Source: Immersiella caudata (lineage: Eukaryota > Ascomycota > Sordariomycetes > Sordariales > Lasiosphaeriaceae). Taken from it: DNA of 64,000 bases. The stretch covers positions 3,038,001-3,102,000 of the forward strand of contig JAULSU010000005.1 of NCBI GenBank assembly GCA_030512335.1. The letters run 5' to 3'. The translations under genes were made by a program, and so were the position numbers. The notes below the pieces were generated by a model. The model did not search any database, was not told where the DNA came from, and saw nothing but the letters and a program-made list of their open reading frames with translations. Numbering within the stretch: position 1 is the stretch's first letter; each line of letters begins with the position of its first letter. Of the stretch, positions 22,301 through 33,771 are shown in pieces.

Positions 22301-23375
22301 ATGACCAAAGCTTGGGATGACTACAAGGAGGTGATCATCGTCGAGTACAAGGAGCACAACAAGCCGCTCCACGAGGTGCAGCGAATCATGGAGGAGAGAC
22401 ACAGATTCAAGGCGTCGTGCGTATTGCCTTCTTTTCCTGGCAACCTTCCTCCCCGCCTTCCCGCTGCCCCAGCCCCTTGCCTCAGTGTTCTCCGTTGAGC
22501 CTCAACTGTTCCAATGGAGCCATTTGTTGGAATTCGTGGTTGGGGCGGCGCCGGTTCGCGCGGAACGCGAGCTTCGCCCAAGAGGTCATGACCGAGGCTC
22601 TAACATCGATGTTGTCTGGAATAGGACCCGGGCGTACAGATCTCGGCTCGATAAATGGGGAGTTTACAAGTACTCGTGTCGCAAACGAAATGGGTCATCC
22701 GGTGCCAACGACGACGGGTCGCCCGACGATGATACACCTGTTCTGTCGCCGCCAACGACACCCAGACAGCAACATACCAGTCCGCAGAGCGACCCCGACT
22801 GTCCAGGAACGCCTGGGCCCATGTCACCCATTACGCCCATCTCCCACCACTATTTTGGTGGCCCTTTGTGCGGGACGACGCCGCCCTCCGAGCTGGGAAG
22901 GTAAGTCATTCCAGGGGGCTTGAATCCTAGCAGTAGGCTAGACAAGAAAGGGGGTGGCTGTGGGGATAAGTAAACAGTAGGCTGACAGCGACCCCTGAGC
23001 CCGCGTAGCCCGGCTAGTGCGAACACGAAGTACGAGTCGCAGCAGTCCCACTATCCTCCTCACAATCAATTTGGGCTGCACCCGCCTCGCCATTCTGTGT
23101 CTCTACCAATCTCTGGCTACATGAGTCCGCCGCTCAGCTATTATGGCCAACACCAACACCACCACCACCATCAATACAGTCCGCATGTCGACTACTACCG
23201 AACACAGCCACAGTCGAACGACTACCACCAACACCACCAACACTCCCTACAAGGGCAGGTGTCAATGAACGCTGCAGTATCCACCTCCGTACCATCGTCT
23301 CCCAACCACGGCAGATTCGCGCAGTTTAACCACAGCTGGATGAGCCCAGATCAGACTAAAACCCCCCCTGAGTGA
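22301..23375 (+). CDS. Clr5-domain protein, His/Pro-rich
   Basis: Clr5 domains are fungal-specific, found near the N-terminus of many ascomycete proteins of mostly unknown role; the namesake in fission yeast affects silencing. Three exons 22301..22416, 22625..22900, 23009..23375; 252 aa. Residues 4-53 form the domain: WDDYKEVIIVEYKEHNKPL, then VQRIMEERHRFKASTRAY and RLDKWGVYKY, the last part supplied by exon 2. The 208-nt first intron is the longest in this window, but its removal is required to complete the domain. The rest is disordered: SP-rich segments (SPPTTP, GPMSPITPIS) and a His/Tyr/Gln-rich tract near residues 180-220. The tail has no known domain, so the function is unknown; DNA or chromatin association is only inferred from the domain name. 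Confidence 0.82.
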
Positions 23376-24333
23376 CCAGCAGGCGGGGACGCAAGGCTGT
23401 TGGTTCACCTAGGGCGGGGCGACAGACATTGAAACAAAAATCCCCAAAATGCGGAGATATCAAGCCAGCGCCTCGCCCCTTATCTATTCCACGTTTGGCA
23501 AACAAGGCGAAGGATAAGGGGCTGAGACACTCAAGCGGTGGCCGTCTGGTGACAAGATACCGCGAGGCGAGCGAATAGGTGCCGATGCCAATGGCCAACT
23601 GTGTAGTCATGATTGTATCGTTATTTCTCTTCTCTTCCCTATCAACTCTAGACTTCTTTCCGCTAGGATCGGGACACACCCCGGGCGGGTTTTGAAGGGT
23701 AGCTGGCAAGGGGCTATTTCGTCCTTGGGAGAGTAACGACTTACGACAGGAACGCTACCTGAGTGTCTTTTATACCTTGTAGCTAACTAAATAAACCATC
23801 CGTTTACACAATGTGAACAACCTGGTGCTTCAATCATTCTGTGGGTGTGACACGACTGGGACATCACCACTTCCCGGAGAATTTTGGTGGAGCTCTTCCT
23901 CCTCGGTGTGGCTTGTCGCTGATGGATTTCTTCCTAAGGCCTTCAAATAGTCTCCGGCTGGCATCAGAATACCTATCTCTATGTAGTAGCAAGCGCTCAA
24001 AGCGTTGCGTTGGGTATCTTTCGAACCGATAATCACCCTTATGCCTCCATCGACCTGCTCGTCGGTGGCCTCGACCTCCCAAATTCGAGCCACATCTCAT
24101 TGGCTCTCCTCCGTCTCCTCCACATCCTCGACTTGACGACTTTGACCCCTTTCTCTTTTGACGCTCCTCGACCTGCCGGCAATGACACTAGAATTGACCA
24201 CATCGTCATCGTCGTCGTCGTCGTTCTCCGCTTCCTCACGCTCTCGCCGCTCTGCTTCAATGTGCCGCCTAACTTTACGCTGGAAGACTTTGTCTAGGTA
24301 AAGGTCCTCCGTTTTTATTTCCTGAAGGAGGTG
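23376..24333. other. Convergent intergenic region, Clr5 gene/nse2
   Basis: Holds the 3' ends of both genes. An open plus-strand frame at 24010-24297 next to the nse2 end has low-complexity Val/Leu-rich content and no support. Confidence 0.45.
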
Positions 24334-25395
24334 TTAGTCTTCAAAGAATGTGTTCAGGTAGACGGGGGAACGAACGGTTGAGCAGACGGGGCACTTGGCG
24401 CGGCCTCGGTTCTGCTTTAGGAAGTCTAGAATTGCTGACTTTTGGAACGTATGTTTGCATTTTTTGTTGCTGTACGGCTCTGTCATGAGAACCAGCGAGA
24501 GCTGACACTTCAAATCCACGACTACCCGCTCCACCACCAACTCGTCATCCTCGTCAGCTTGCGGTGCCGTGTGCCATGTTGGTCGGCCCTGCTCGTCAAA
24601 CCAGGTGGATGCGTCTGCCAGCGGGACGTCATCCTCGGGGCGCAAGGCGCTGTGCCAGACTTGTTTGAATGCGATGTACTCGTTGTTCTGTCCGTAGCGC
24701 TGGTGCACCGTCAGGGCGTTGTATTCACTTGCTACGGCCTCCCTTTGGGTTTTTAGCAGCTCGGGCAGACCGTGAATTGGTGTCTCTTCCTGGGCCCCGG
24801 GCATCTCCTCGTCCTCGGGTTCGTCGTCGTCGTTCTCGTCATCAGAGATGCCTATTCCTGCTTGACTCCCCTCTCCACCTCGTCGACTTCGACGATCGGG
24901 TTTTGGCTTGAGCCTTCTTTCGACCCGTGGTTGTTGTGCGGATGCTTGCTGCAGCACACCGTCCAACACCTTGTTTTCGTCTTCCAGCTCGGCGCGGTAG
25001 TCGAGGACCCGCCGGAGAGCGGCCTCGGATCTGTTGGTGAGCTCTGCCACTGCAGCTTCGAGTTCCGGGATGCTTTGTTCGAGATGGGCCTCGACATTGC
25101 TCTTCTTGCCTCTGCTTGCGCTGCGCTCTTGCAGGCGAGCGAGCTGGGCGCGCTGGGTGACGAGGTGCTCGTTGATGGAACCGACTGCATCCCGGAGGTA
25201 ATCCGTCGACTTAGCGAGGTGGTGCTGGTACCCCCGGCTGTCATGGTTGTCGGATAGGCTGGCGAGGTTACGCTTTGCGAGCTCGCTGAGGACCTGGACG
25301 GGGGGTTCGTAGGGAGGAAGCTCGGTGGTGCCATCTTCAACTGCTTCTGGTCGTGGTCGGCGAGATCCGCCTTGGAGAAGGCGCGATGGGGCCAT
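24334..25395 (-). CDS. nse2: SMC5-SMC6 complex SUMO E3 ligase Nse2/Mms21
   Basis: SP-RING SUMO ligase of the SMC5/6 complex, acting in DNA repair and replication fork stability in the nucleus. Single exon, 353 aa, from ATG 25395 (MAPSRLLQGGSRRPRP). The open frame extends to 25773, but the upstream part is not protein-like. N-terminal helices (about 60-180) would contact the Smc5 coiled coil. A basic then acidic linker (DDENDDDEPEDEE) follows. The SP-RING has Cys297, Cys313, His315, Cys335 and Cys338 in the order expected for this class, with KCPVC as the last pair. It diverges from the VVD homolog across 2.7 kb. Confidence 0.9.
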   Translation of the reverse strand: MAPSRLLQGGSRRPRPEAVEDGTTELPPYEPPVQVLSELAKRNLASLSDNHDSRGYQHHLAKSTDYLRDAVGSINEHLVTQRAQLARLQERSASRGKKSNVEAHLEQSIPELEAAVAELTNRSEAALRRVLDYRAELEDENKVLDGVLQQASAQQPRVERRLKPKPDRRSRRGGEGSQAGIGISDDENDDDEPEDEEMPGAQEETPIHGLPELLKTQREAVASEYNALTVHQRYGQNNEYIAFKQVWHSALRPEDDVPLADASTWFDEQGRPTWHTAPQADEDDELVVERVVVDLKCQLSLVLMTEPYSNKKCKHTFQKSAILDFLKQNRGRAKCPVCSTVRSPVYLNTFFED

Positions 25396-26971
25396 TGCCA
25401 AGATGGTGGCGGCGTGGGGGGGATCACGATCTTGAAAATCCGAGTTGGGCGGGAAATCGTGGTGTTTGGTTGTGGTGCTGGTGCTTGTGCTGCTGCCAAC
25501 CGTGAATCGGCGGCAAATGCCTGGTGGGCACAGGGCGGCTGATTGCCGTATTGGGCCGGGAAATTCGCGATCAGAGAATGCTAAAAACAGCCGAGACTGC
25601 GTAACGTTGGTCCAGGGATTTCCTGACACCTTTTTTCGGAGCGGTTCCGTGCGGCTGCGAGAAGGGTAGGTGTTTGGGGTTTGTGTGTTTGTCATGAGTG
25701 GCCAGACGCCGACTACCAACGCGTCAAGTGGAAGTCGGTGAGCGGTTGAGGCGCGTTCAGGCGTGGTCCTCAATTCCTGGGGTGTGATTTGCCAGCTGAT
25801 GGACGCTGCTGCCCAGTTGGGTTAGCCACAAAACTGCTGCATGCTTGCGCAGAGCGGTCACGCTAAAATGACCCCAATCGAGTTCCTCGGTCCATCAACC
25901 GAAGATGTCAATTGGCCCGAACGTGCAACCATCGTCCACCTTCGTTCCGTCGTGTTCAGCCTCATCGACCCATGGAGGACTCACGCTGACGACATCGGGC
26001 TTCACCGCAGCGGCGGCATGCTGTGGGGTCTGGACCGGGCGTTTTCTGCGTTGTTTGCCTTCTGGGATGTCTCGCTGACTGTGCCCGTGCCTGCTTGCTG
26101 CCGCCGACCCGCCCGCCTAGCATTCTGTCGTTCCCGGAAAATGGGACCTAGCCGAACGGGATGGGAGAAGACATCTACATTTCCCGTGAGCGGGCTGAGA
26201 CATTCTGTCCGCACGGCTATCTCCAAGGTCAATTTGCGCGCGGAACAATCTCTCCGGTGCAACAATTCTGGCGAAGTCATCCACAGACTCAGGTCGTCGG
26301 CCCTCGTCCTCGCCGTCTCGGCCGGTCGGCTCTGATCAGTTAAGGCCATCGGCCCGGCGGCCATCGGCTTGGGGTTTTCATTTAAGCTCTCGGCTCACTC
26401 CTGGCCGTGTGCGCCGTGACACGTCCCGTCTCATCCGCCCGGATGCGGAAGCTGTGCAAAAGGCGGCAAAGAGGGAGCGTCGGTCAGGGCGCCAGGGAGA
26501 GTTGCGCGCGCAGGAGTGGAAGTCTTGGAGGTCTTGGAAGGCGCAAAATCGACCCTTCCAGAACACGAGGTGTCTCTGATGGAGTTGTCGATCTCTGCGC
26601 TCCGACGAAATACCATCGACGATGGGCTGCGTTGCTGCTACATGGAGCAAAACCAGACCCCCATGTGACGGTCCGGAATGCCGAATTCGGTTGGGACATC
26701 ACATCCGCTGCTGAGGCATCACCAGAGTGCGCCCCCCCCCCGCATAGACGCTGCTGACGACGTCACCGCTCTCACCGATCCGGCTTGCTGGCGTCTTGAG
26801 GTGCAACCGCACAAGAAACAAGTCTGTCTGGATTCCCAGGCGCCTGGATTTGGACAACACCTGTCTTTGCATCAACAAGGGTTAGGCAACCTGGGCTTCC
26901 GCTGGTGCTTTCAGAATGGGGCCACCCGATGCTACCGAGGGTTAGGGGGGGTTGTGGAGGGTCTCCAGCGC

Positions 26972-26989
26972 GATCAGTGGACCCCGATC
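26972..26989 (+). promoter_or_regulatory. Paired GATC motifs, possible light-response element
   Basis: CGATC and CCGATCG about 14 nt apart, upstream of the LOV photoreceptor gene. Neurospora light-response elements contain two imperfect GATN repeats. The spacing here is loose, so the call is weak. Confidence 0.25.
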
Positions 26990-27324
26990 GTGCTCCCAGG
27001 CGTGACGGGCCCTCGATCTGGCGGGAAACGATTTTGCATCGAGAAAGACGATGGAGCTTGGCACACCACATTCGCACAGGTCGATGGGCTGCGCCGATGC
27101 AGGGCTGATCTGCGACAGAGCGAACTTGCAACTGCCCTGACACGTCTCCCTTCGACGCTGGTGGCCGTGGTGGGCCAGAATAAGCTCAAGTTGGGAAGCT
27201 TTGGACCAGCAGCCACCCCAGGGCCCAATCCAAACCAAATCGGAGGTAGCTTGGGGCCCAGGCGCCATTGGTGGAAGAGGCTAGACTACCTGGCCCCATG
27301 CTGCCGCGTTGGTCCGTCCTTTAA

Positions 27325-27337
27325 GATCTTTCCGATC
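27325..27337 (+). promoter_or_regulatory. Paired GATC motif, possible light-response element
   Basis: GATCTTTCCGATC, two GATC units nine bases apart, 764 nt before the VVD start codon. It matches the imperfect GATN-repeat layout of Neurospora White Collar sites. No binding evidence. Confidence 0.4.
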
Positions 27338-27673
27338 ACCGTGTTCCTCCATGCATGCGGCGATCAGAACCGACCATCGAAACCACCTCAGCCCCTCCGT
27401 TTGGCCAACGAGGAATCAGCCGAGCCATCCGCCCATGCCGTCTGCTGCCATCAAAGGCCGTCGCGATGACTCTCGCACACTGCCGTCATCGGATTGGACC
27501 GTCATGCGTGCCTGACGATATGCTTCGCTGCTCTGGTGCCTGTGCTCTGTCTCATTTATCGCCTCGGCACGTTGTTGGTTCACTGTGAGAGGGTTCCTCC
27601 TGCGGGCGATGCCTGGATGGACATGCCGCACGCCAAGGGCTCTCGCTGCACTTTCCCATCAGACGAGCAGAAA

Positions 27674-27684
27674 GATCTCGATCC
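27674..27684 (+). promoter_or_regulatory. Paired GATC motif, best light-response candidate
   Basis: GATCTCGATCC, two GATC units six bases apart, about 100 bp above the TATATA at 27785 and 417 bp before the start codon. Of the sites here it most resembles a proximal light-response element. Confidence 0.45.
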
Positions 27685-27784
27685 AGCGGGCAGAGCGTCC
27701 CCGTCCACCGACTTGTCAGACCAGCTCATCAAACATGCTTCAAGTTTCGCTCCCTTCCGACAAGCGTCGAACTTGGAGCCTCGA

Positions 27785-27790
27785 TATATA
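27785..27790 (+). promoter_or_regulatory. Putative TATA box of VVD/ENV1 homolog
   Basis: TATATA 311 nt before the start codon, which would leave a 5' leader of roughly 280 nt. It sits just downstream of the paired GATC motif. Confidence 0.4.
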
Positions 27791-28100
27791 CCCGTTGCAG
27801 CCCGCTCTCCCGGTCTAGGCTCTCTTCTCCCTGTCGTTCCTGGTTGCCACTCAGCTCCCTGTCGTCCACCACCTGTCGAATCCCTTAAGCCTCTCTTCTC
27901 GATTGCTATTTGACGGCGTCGTTACACAAGCTACCTTCCTGTCCCAGCCAAGTCCCGGTTCCAGCCCCAGAGCCTCAACCCAGCCGCCCGACAAGGAGCG
28001 AGAGACCAACCACTGGCTGCGAGCGAAGTGTCCACCAGTTACGGGCACCTCGCTGACAGTCTCCGTCTGAACCCTGCCACTGTGCAACTCGGATTTCATC

Positions 28101-28795
28101 ATGGACGCCTACCAAGCTGTAGACTCCTACCAGCCCGTGGACCCCATGAATAATCCCTGGGAGGCGGCAGCGCACCAGGTACCAGCTTCTGCCCTGCTCA
28201 GCGAAGAAGCATCAGTCTTGCTTACCGGGCATCATCATTGCAGTACACACATCCACCTGGCGAATATACAGATTCCCAAGCCACCCTTTTCGTCCCAGGG
28301 GTCTACAGCAGGGACCAATACGATATGCTGAGCATTCTGGTCCGGAAGCATTTTCTACCCCTTCAGCGAGGGGCTCATCCTGACGTATCCTAGGCCAACA
28401 TCCACACCCGTCCGAATCCTCAAATAGACATCGGCCCTGTCGACTTCTCGTGCGCCATGATTCTCTGCGACTTGACCAAGTCGGACGATCCGATTGTCTA
28501 CGCCAACGATGCATTCTGCTACATGACTGGCTACACTCTCGACGAGGTCCGAGGGAAGAACTGCCGATTTCTTCAGGCACCTGGCGGCAAGGTGAAAGCC
28601 AGGTCGACGCGTGCGGCTGTCGACGAGAGGACCCTACGCAAGATGAGAAAAGCGGTGGACAAGCGAACTGAGGTCCAACTCACTGTCCGAAACTTCAAAA
28701 AGGATGGACAACCCTTCGACAACATCTTGACTATGATTCCCATCAAGTTCAAGGGGAAATGGCTCTGCATGGGTTTCCAGTGCGAGAAAGAATGA
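28101..28795 (+). CDS. vvd: Blue-light photoreceptor VIVID/ENVOY (LOV domain)
   Basis: Small flavin-binding LOV protein; in Neurospora VVD dampens White Collar complex activity (photoadaptation), and in Trichoderma ENV1 links light to cellulase expression. Three exons 28101..28178, 28244..28339, 28394..28795; 191 aa, close to Neurospora VVD (186 aa). The second intron (54 nt) starts GTCCGG, a weak donor, but removing it joins YDMLSIL to ANIHTRPNPQIDIGPVD as in the family; unspliced it meets a stop. The N-cap has MNNPWEAAAHQ. The LOV core carries GKNCRFLQ with Cys115, the residue that forms the flavin adduct, then NFKKDGQPF and MGFQCEKE at the C-terminus. One domain only, so a signalling partner is needed. 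Convergent with the GH7 gene. Confidence 0.95.
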
Positions 28796-30629
28796 AGAGT
28801 CGATGGAGGGGCTTTCTCTTTGTTGCGCATCGAGCGTTTGAATTTCCCTTCCCTTCGACGCTATTTCTCGTCGCATTGGAGGCTTCTTCGGTGTTTTCCA
28901 GGATCGATTTCTTTTCTTCCGAAGAAGTCATGTTGCTGTTAGGCGACGTCGACATTTGATACCCATTTACCTTTTCGGCCTCTCTCAATTTCATCTTTTC
29001 ACATCTGTATTCTTGACTTAGAAGCAGTCACTACCACTACAGGCTGCGATACAGGCTCACTGCCGGCAAGGCAAACAGGCGTTTGGGATCGGGAGAGATG
29101 GGGACGACATCAGCGTCATCTCTTAGGATTTACACTATGGGTCTTAGCTCTGGATGCATCGAGGCACAGGACAGAACGAGGTACGTGTTACGGATCTCGT
29201 CGGGGTGATCTGCTACGAATCGGACGGACGCACGGAATGGAATGGGTCATCAGGTTGGGAATGAGCAAACATGCAAAACGCAAGATACTACGCACCAGGC
29301 ACGAGGACAAAAATTGGATGGGCAGGTGGACGCGGCCGGAAGCAAGCAGCAGAGACTGACTGACTGGACGGACAATCGGGTGGGATTTTCTTTGTCCCGC
29401 ATATCGGTACGGACTGTGGCGGATCGATCGAGGCTTCGCGAGTTGTGTATTGTATATACGCTGCTCGTTTTGGGCACACAAATGAAAAGGATCCAATCAA
29501 TCACATTACTCCCTCGGGGCTACAGATTGTGCTACGTCAGGTCAGGCACGCATCGAAATTTCTATCTACGCTTGTGCGGTGCGCGGTAGCGGAGCTACGC
29601 TGTGTGCTGTTGGTTGCAATGCGCGCGCATGGGACCCGAAGTGGGATTGGGCTCAAGCCTTGTGCGACGACGAAGCAGGGAAGCTGGAAGAGGGGCTGCT
29701 TCGCGTTGGAAGGTATCCAAGCGGTGTGTGTAACGGTAAGCAAACGACACCGATGGGATGCGAAGGTCTGCTGATGACTCGGCTCGTCTTTCCAGTTCTC
29801 CAGATGGATGGGAGCAAGGTAACCAGCTACATGTTGAATCCTGTATTTCTTGCGCTGTGTATACATCGCATCAACATAAACAGACTCTGCTTGGTTCCCA
29901 GCGTCACGCGCCCGTTGAAGTCTAACCATGCTTTGCGAGGGGACGCCACATTGACGGTGACAGGTTGATACGCGGGGAATAGTAGTTCTCACTTTTTTAA
30001 CAGCCTTCTCGGTCATAATTTGCCGCTAACTTACATGCTTACCCCTCTAGAGTTTTACCTTTCTAACGGTAGGCACATGTCGATGACGCGACATGGGAAT
30101 TGCGTGATTCCTGGATGGAGCCGAGGGCGAAATCGGATGAGAAAAGGGGGAAGGCGTATGTCACGATAGGCCGACAGGTGTGCCGACGGAGTGTGCCGAT
30201 GGTGGTTTATACTTTGTGAGTCACGGGTTTCGCTGGGGAGTTCTACGGGAATGAGCGGGAAAAAGAGAATGAAGGGAGCTTATACGGAGCGGATCGGTGG
30301 AAAAGGGGACTCAAGATGGAAATGGAGGCTGAGCCACGAGGTGTGGTAGCGTGGACCGATGGTGCGGAAACAGGAGCAAAAAGCATATCACAGAACTATA
30401 CACGTAACATGCATGAGAGTTGGCGACGAGTAAGTTTTATGCTTTGGTGAGTTCGTGTCTCCTCCTCCCCTGGTTCTTGATTCCAAATCTCCTCCAGCGG
30501 AATCTTAGTTTTCCTTCCAAATGCTTGTGGGCCGTGGATTTGGAAGTCTTGAGAGTTTCCTACATTCCAGTGCATGAAACTCTGCAAGCGAAACGAGTGG
30601 AAATAGTCGCTTCGCCCCTTTTGCCTCAC
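28796..30629. other. Convergent intergenic region, vvd/GH7
   Basis: 1.8 kb between the 3' ends of the light receptor and cellulase genes. No coding frame with protein-like content, RNA gene or mobile element recognised. Confidence 0.45.
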
Positions 30630-32206
30630 CTAGGGCTGCTTGAAAGTCGACCCAATAGACCCGAACTTGATGTTGGCTGCTCACATATTAGCATCTTTAT
30701 CTTCTGGTAACGAAATCAGGGAATACTCACAAAAGACAACCCGGTCACTAGCTTGGTTACTCTCCACCTCAGCTGGAACCCCCGAACTGATGTCGCAACT
30801 TCCCCTGCCCTTTCCGGGGGCCTCCGGGTCAGCATCAGTTGGGAAGGTCGAGTCCAGCCACAGCATGTTCGAGTTGTGGTCATCCCACAAACTCATGACC
30901 AACACCATCGGCGCGGCCAGACCCTTGCTCATTTGTGGGAACCCGCCTTTGGCTTCGTGGATGTCCTCATCACCAAACGCCACCTTCTGGGCCACACAGA
31001 ACTCAGGGGTAATGCTATTACCAGGGTTACCTTCGATGGTCGACTCTGAGTTCTCAATGACCTTGCCATTTTGGACATAATAGCGCTTAATCTCAGACAG
31101 CTCGCCGTTAGATCCCTTGAGGAACTGAGTGACGACGGTCATTTTCTTGGAGGTATCGACAGTCATGCCCTTTCCGTAGAAGTCGCGGACACCTTGACGG
31201 TACGAGTTGAAATCACAGCCGTCTGGGTCGCAGGTACCCGCATAGCGCTCGGCCGAGTAGGTTCCGCCGCACTTGTCTCCCTCGCAGCGGTGCTGACCCA
31301 CGGTGGTGCAGGGATGGGGAGTGTAAGCGGTCGAGATGGAGTTAGCCTCCCTGAAAGCAGGTTAGCAGGTATGTTAGGGTATCTGGGTTTGGGAGAGCGG
31401 TACCAGATGTCCATTTCCGTACAGCAAGATCCGTACTGGCCCACGCCGGCGTTGGGGTCATTTGGAGACTCGACCCAGCTGCCAACGTTGGCTTCACCGT
31501 TGATGAACTTCAGATCGCGCGGGCATTGGGCATCGCAATAGCCGGTGCCGTACTTGGCGCCTGCTTTGTTACCGGAGTACTTGGAGAGGCCACCATCTTC
31601 GTCCATGGAGACGAAGTAAAGGGCTCCATTCAAACCGCAGCTGAGTCAAGGTTAGTTTTCGTCTTCACCTGTGGTCCAGAGCTTCTACTTACCCAACCCT
31701 TGAGACATCCACATCAAAGGCGAACTCGTTGCCAAGCAGAGTAAACATTTGATACTTGGTGGCGCCGTTCATCAGGTAGAAACGTGAGCCAATGTTGGTG
31801 GCTATCTCTGTGAGCAACACTAGACGTCAGGAGGCATTGTAGGTAACTTACAGTACTCGCCCTTGGTGATGAAGTTGATAGTCAAAGTATTACCGCTGGT
31901 TGAGGCACCATAACTGCCGCTGTAATCGGCACCGTCGACTGCGCAGTTGGCAGCGCAGCTCTTGGGCTCCTTGCAGATGGTAGTGTTCCATGAGTTACCA
32001 TTGTAGCAATTACTGTACCCCTCTGTGTCGTGGACCCATCTCCAGTTGGAGTCAATGGTGATCTCTCCGTTCACCGTGGTACAGCTCCCACCAGAGCTGC
32101 AATTCTGCCAAGACAGCTTGGGGTGTATTTCTGTCTTCTCCTTGCCAACCTGCTGAGCAGCGGATGTGCCCAAGAGGGCGGCCAGGGTGGCGACCTGTGT
32201 AATCAT
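30630..32206 (-). CDS. GH7 cellobiohydrolase without carbohydrate-binding module
   Basis: Secreted glycoside hydrolase family 7 enzyme cutting crystalline cellulose processively from reducing ends by a retaining mechanism. Exons complement(join(30630..30676,30731..31350,31404..31640,31693..31801,31852..32206)); 455 aa. The signal peptide MITQVATLAALLGTSAAQ is followed by the QQVG mature start usual for CBH1. Catalytic motif EMDIWE covers residues 230-235 (Glu230 nucleophile, Asp232, Glu235 acid/base), interrupted by an intron in the Trp codon. Conserved text includes CGLNGALYFVSMD, YGTGYCDAQCPRDLKFING and TVVTQFL. It ends FGSIGSTFKQP with no linker or CBM1, so it is a core-only form. The acceptor at 31802 was chosen because it yields GEYSTNIGSRFYL; earlier AGs create a stop. 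Family loops favour cellobiohydrolase over endoglucanase, though this is not proven. Confidence 0.96.
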
Positions 32207-32301
32207 AGTGAATGAGTATCCTCGAGAAGTGAGCGGGCTAAGATTAAATGATGGGTGGCAAGAAACCACACTTTAAGCCATTAGGGAGATTGAAGAGGGG
32301 C

Positions 32302-32307
32302 TTTATA
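32302..32307 (-). promoter_or_regulatory. TATA box of GH7 gene
   Basis: TATAAA read on the minus strand, 96 nt before the start codon, a normal distance for a strongly expressed fungal secreted-enzyme gene. Confidence 0.6.
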
Positions 32308-32564
32308 GACGATTGTTCCTACTTCGAGTCTTCAACGTCGTCGTCCCCTTGCGCCTATCTCCAAAGCTTGTCTCAGAAAGGTATCTCGGCACCAGTGAAG
32401 GGGTGATTCCGGCGACGCGCTGGATCTCGGTAACATCAGTCTTTGACCCGTCGAATATTCCCTCACAGGAAGTTCCGATGGCGTGAAGCTCTGTCTGTAG
32501 ATGAAGTGGTGCGTTCTTGACTACCTGGACACCTCGTAGCCCGGCCCGCTTCCAATCTATTACT

Positions 32565-32674
32565 CCCCAGACGGAAGAGATTTCTTTGTGGTTGCCGCCT
32601 GGGCCCTTGGGGAAGCGAGATGGCAAGCTGTGGAAAGCAAGCGCGCAAGTCTTGGATCTGCCTTCTTTCCCCGG
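32565..32674 (-). promoter_or_regulatory. Two CreA-type motifs upstream of GH7
   Basis: CTGGGG (32565-32570) and CCGGGG (32669-32674) on the minus strand fit the CreA consensus SYGGRG, about 360-470 nt above the start codon. Paired sites are the usual functional arrangement, but their spacing here is wide. Confidence 0.35.
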
Positions 32675-33771
32675 TTGCGTTGAGGCTAAGACTTCCCACA
32701 TGCTCGCCGAAACTGAGCTCTTGATGGTTGTTGCACCACCGTGACAAGAGCTGCTGCGCCGTAGCGTTTCGATCTGGCACTCAAAGCGCTCAACCACACG
32801 CGATCCTCCTCTTCAGGTTGTCGAATACTTGAAGGCAGTCCAGTGACGACCTGCCTAGGTAAAGGAGATCGGGACTCTTGAGGGGGTCTGGGATACGGCG
32901 TTTCTAGAGACGAGATGTTCGGACTTCCAACCGGCCAAAGACCGGGGCGATGCGTCCAATCCCCTTAGTGAACAATCTACCCAGAGAGCGGACGGTAAAG
33001 TCTTCCGCCGCAGTTGGGAAGGCTCGGGGATAATCGTGTGAGTAGACCTGGCGGGTACGGATTTCTCGCCTCTTGTCCTCGGTGGACGCCGCTAGATGGC
33101 TGAGGGTGTGAGCTGCTTGCGCGCGGCATGGTGGCCGGTCTGTCTCTCAAGCCGTAATCTGCATCAATGCGGCTGGCAGTCTCCAGATGGCGCGCCTCAA
33201 GCTACTGCGTTTTTGCGGGCCACAAGGTCCACATCATTTTCGCCAGTCGCTCTCTAGAACCGCCGATCAGCCGCTGGCCAGCTCCGGTTAAACAAGCGTC
33301 GGTCTGCGAGAATGATAGAGGTGGGAGGCCTAGAAGAGAAAGAAGACGCTGGAGGCGGTCTGAGAAGCATCGAGCCCCCACATGTTTGTTGGACAGTTGG
33401 AGAAGGAGGGAGGTTTGTTCAGAGCCTCACATCTGCCAAGGGGAATTTGATATGGAGAATTACCCCAGCGTGGGAGCGGGAAGGTTCTTGGTTGAGCTTG
33501 TCTCAGAGGCCAAGATCTTGTCATACATACCAAGCCTGCATGCCTTGGGCGGTTAGTGCAGATTAGTGAAGGGTGAGCGAGGGAACGGTAGTTCTCCTGC
33601 GCACTTCCGTGTCCCCCTGCTTGACTAGGCCGCGCGAGGGGAGGTTCAGGGACCCCCCTGATTGACTATGGGGTGGTGAGAGATGTAGCCGCCGGGAACA
33701 TGTGGGAGAGACCAAACAACCGTGATTGTTTCCCAACAGAGGTTCCCGCCAACCCGCCTGTTGGAGGTATA

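Larger units (their letters stand above)
25396..28100. promoter_or_regulatory. Long upstream region of the VVD/ENV1 homolog
   Basis: 2.7 kb between divergent nse2 and the light-receptor gene. I find no supported gene, although a 263-codon open frame exists at 26678-27469. It contains several paired GATC motifs resembling White Collar light-response elements and a TATATA at 27785. In Neurospora the vvd promoter is long and carries White Collar sites, so this layout fits; the inference is from motifs only. Confidence 0.5.

Noticed and set aside
26678..27469. 263-codon open frame upstream of the VVD homolog
   Set aside because: Composition is Cys/Trp/Arg/Gly-rich with no recognisable motif and no splice context. 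The region is better explained as upstream regulatory DNA.
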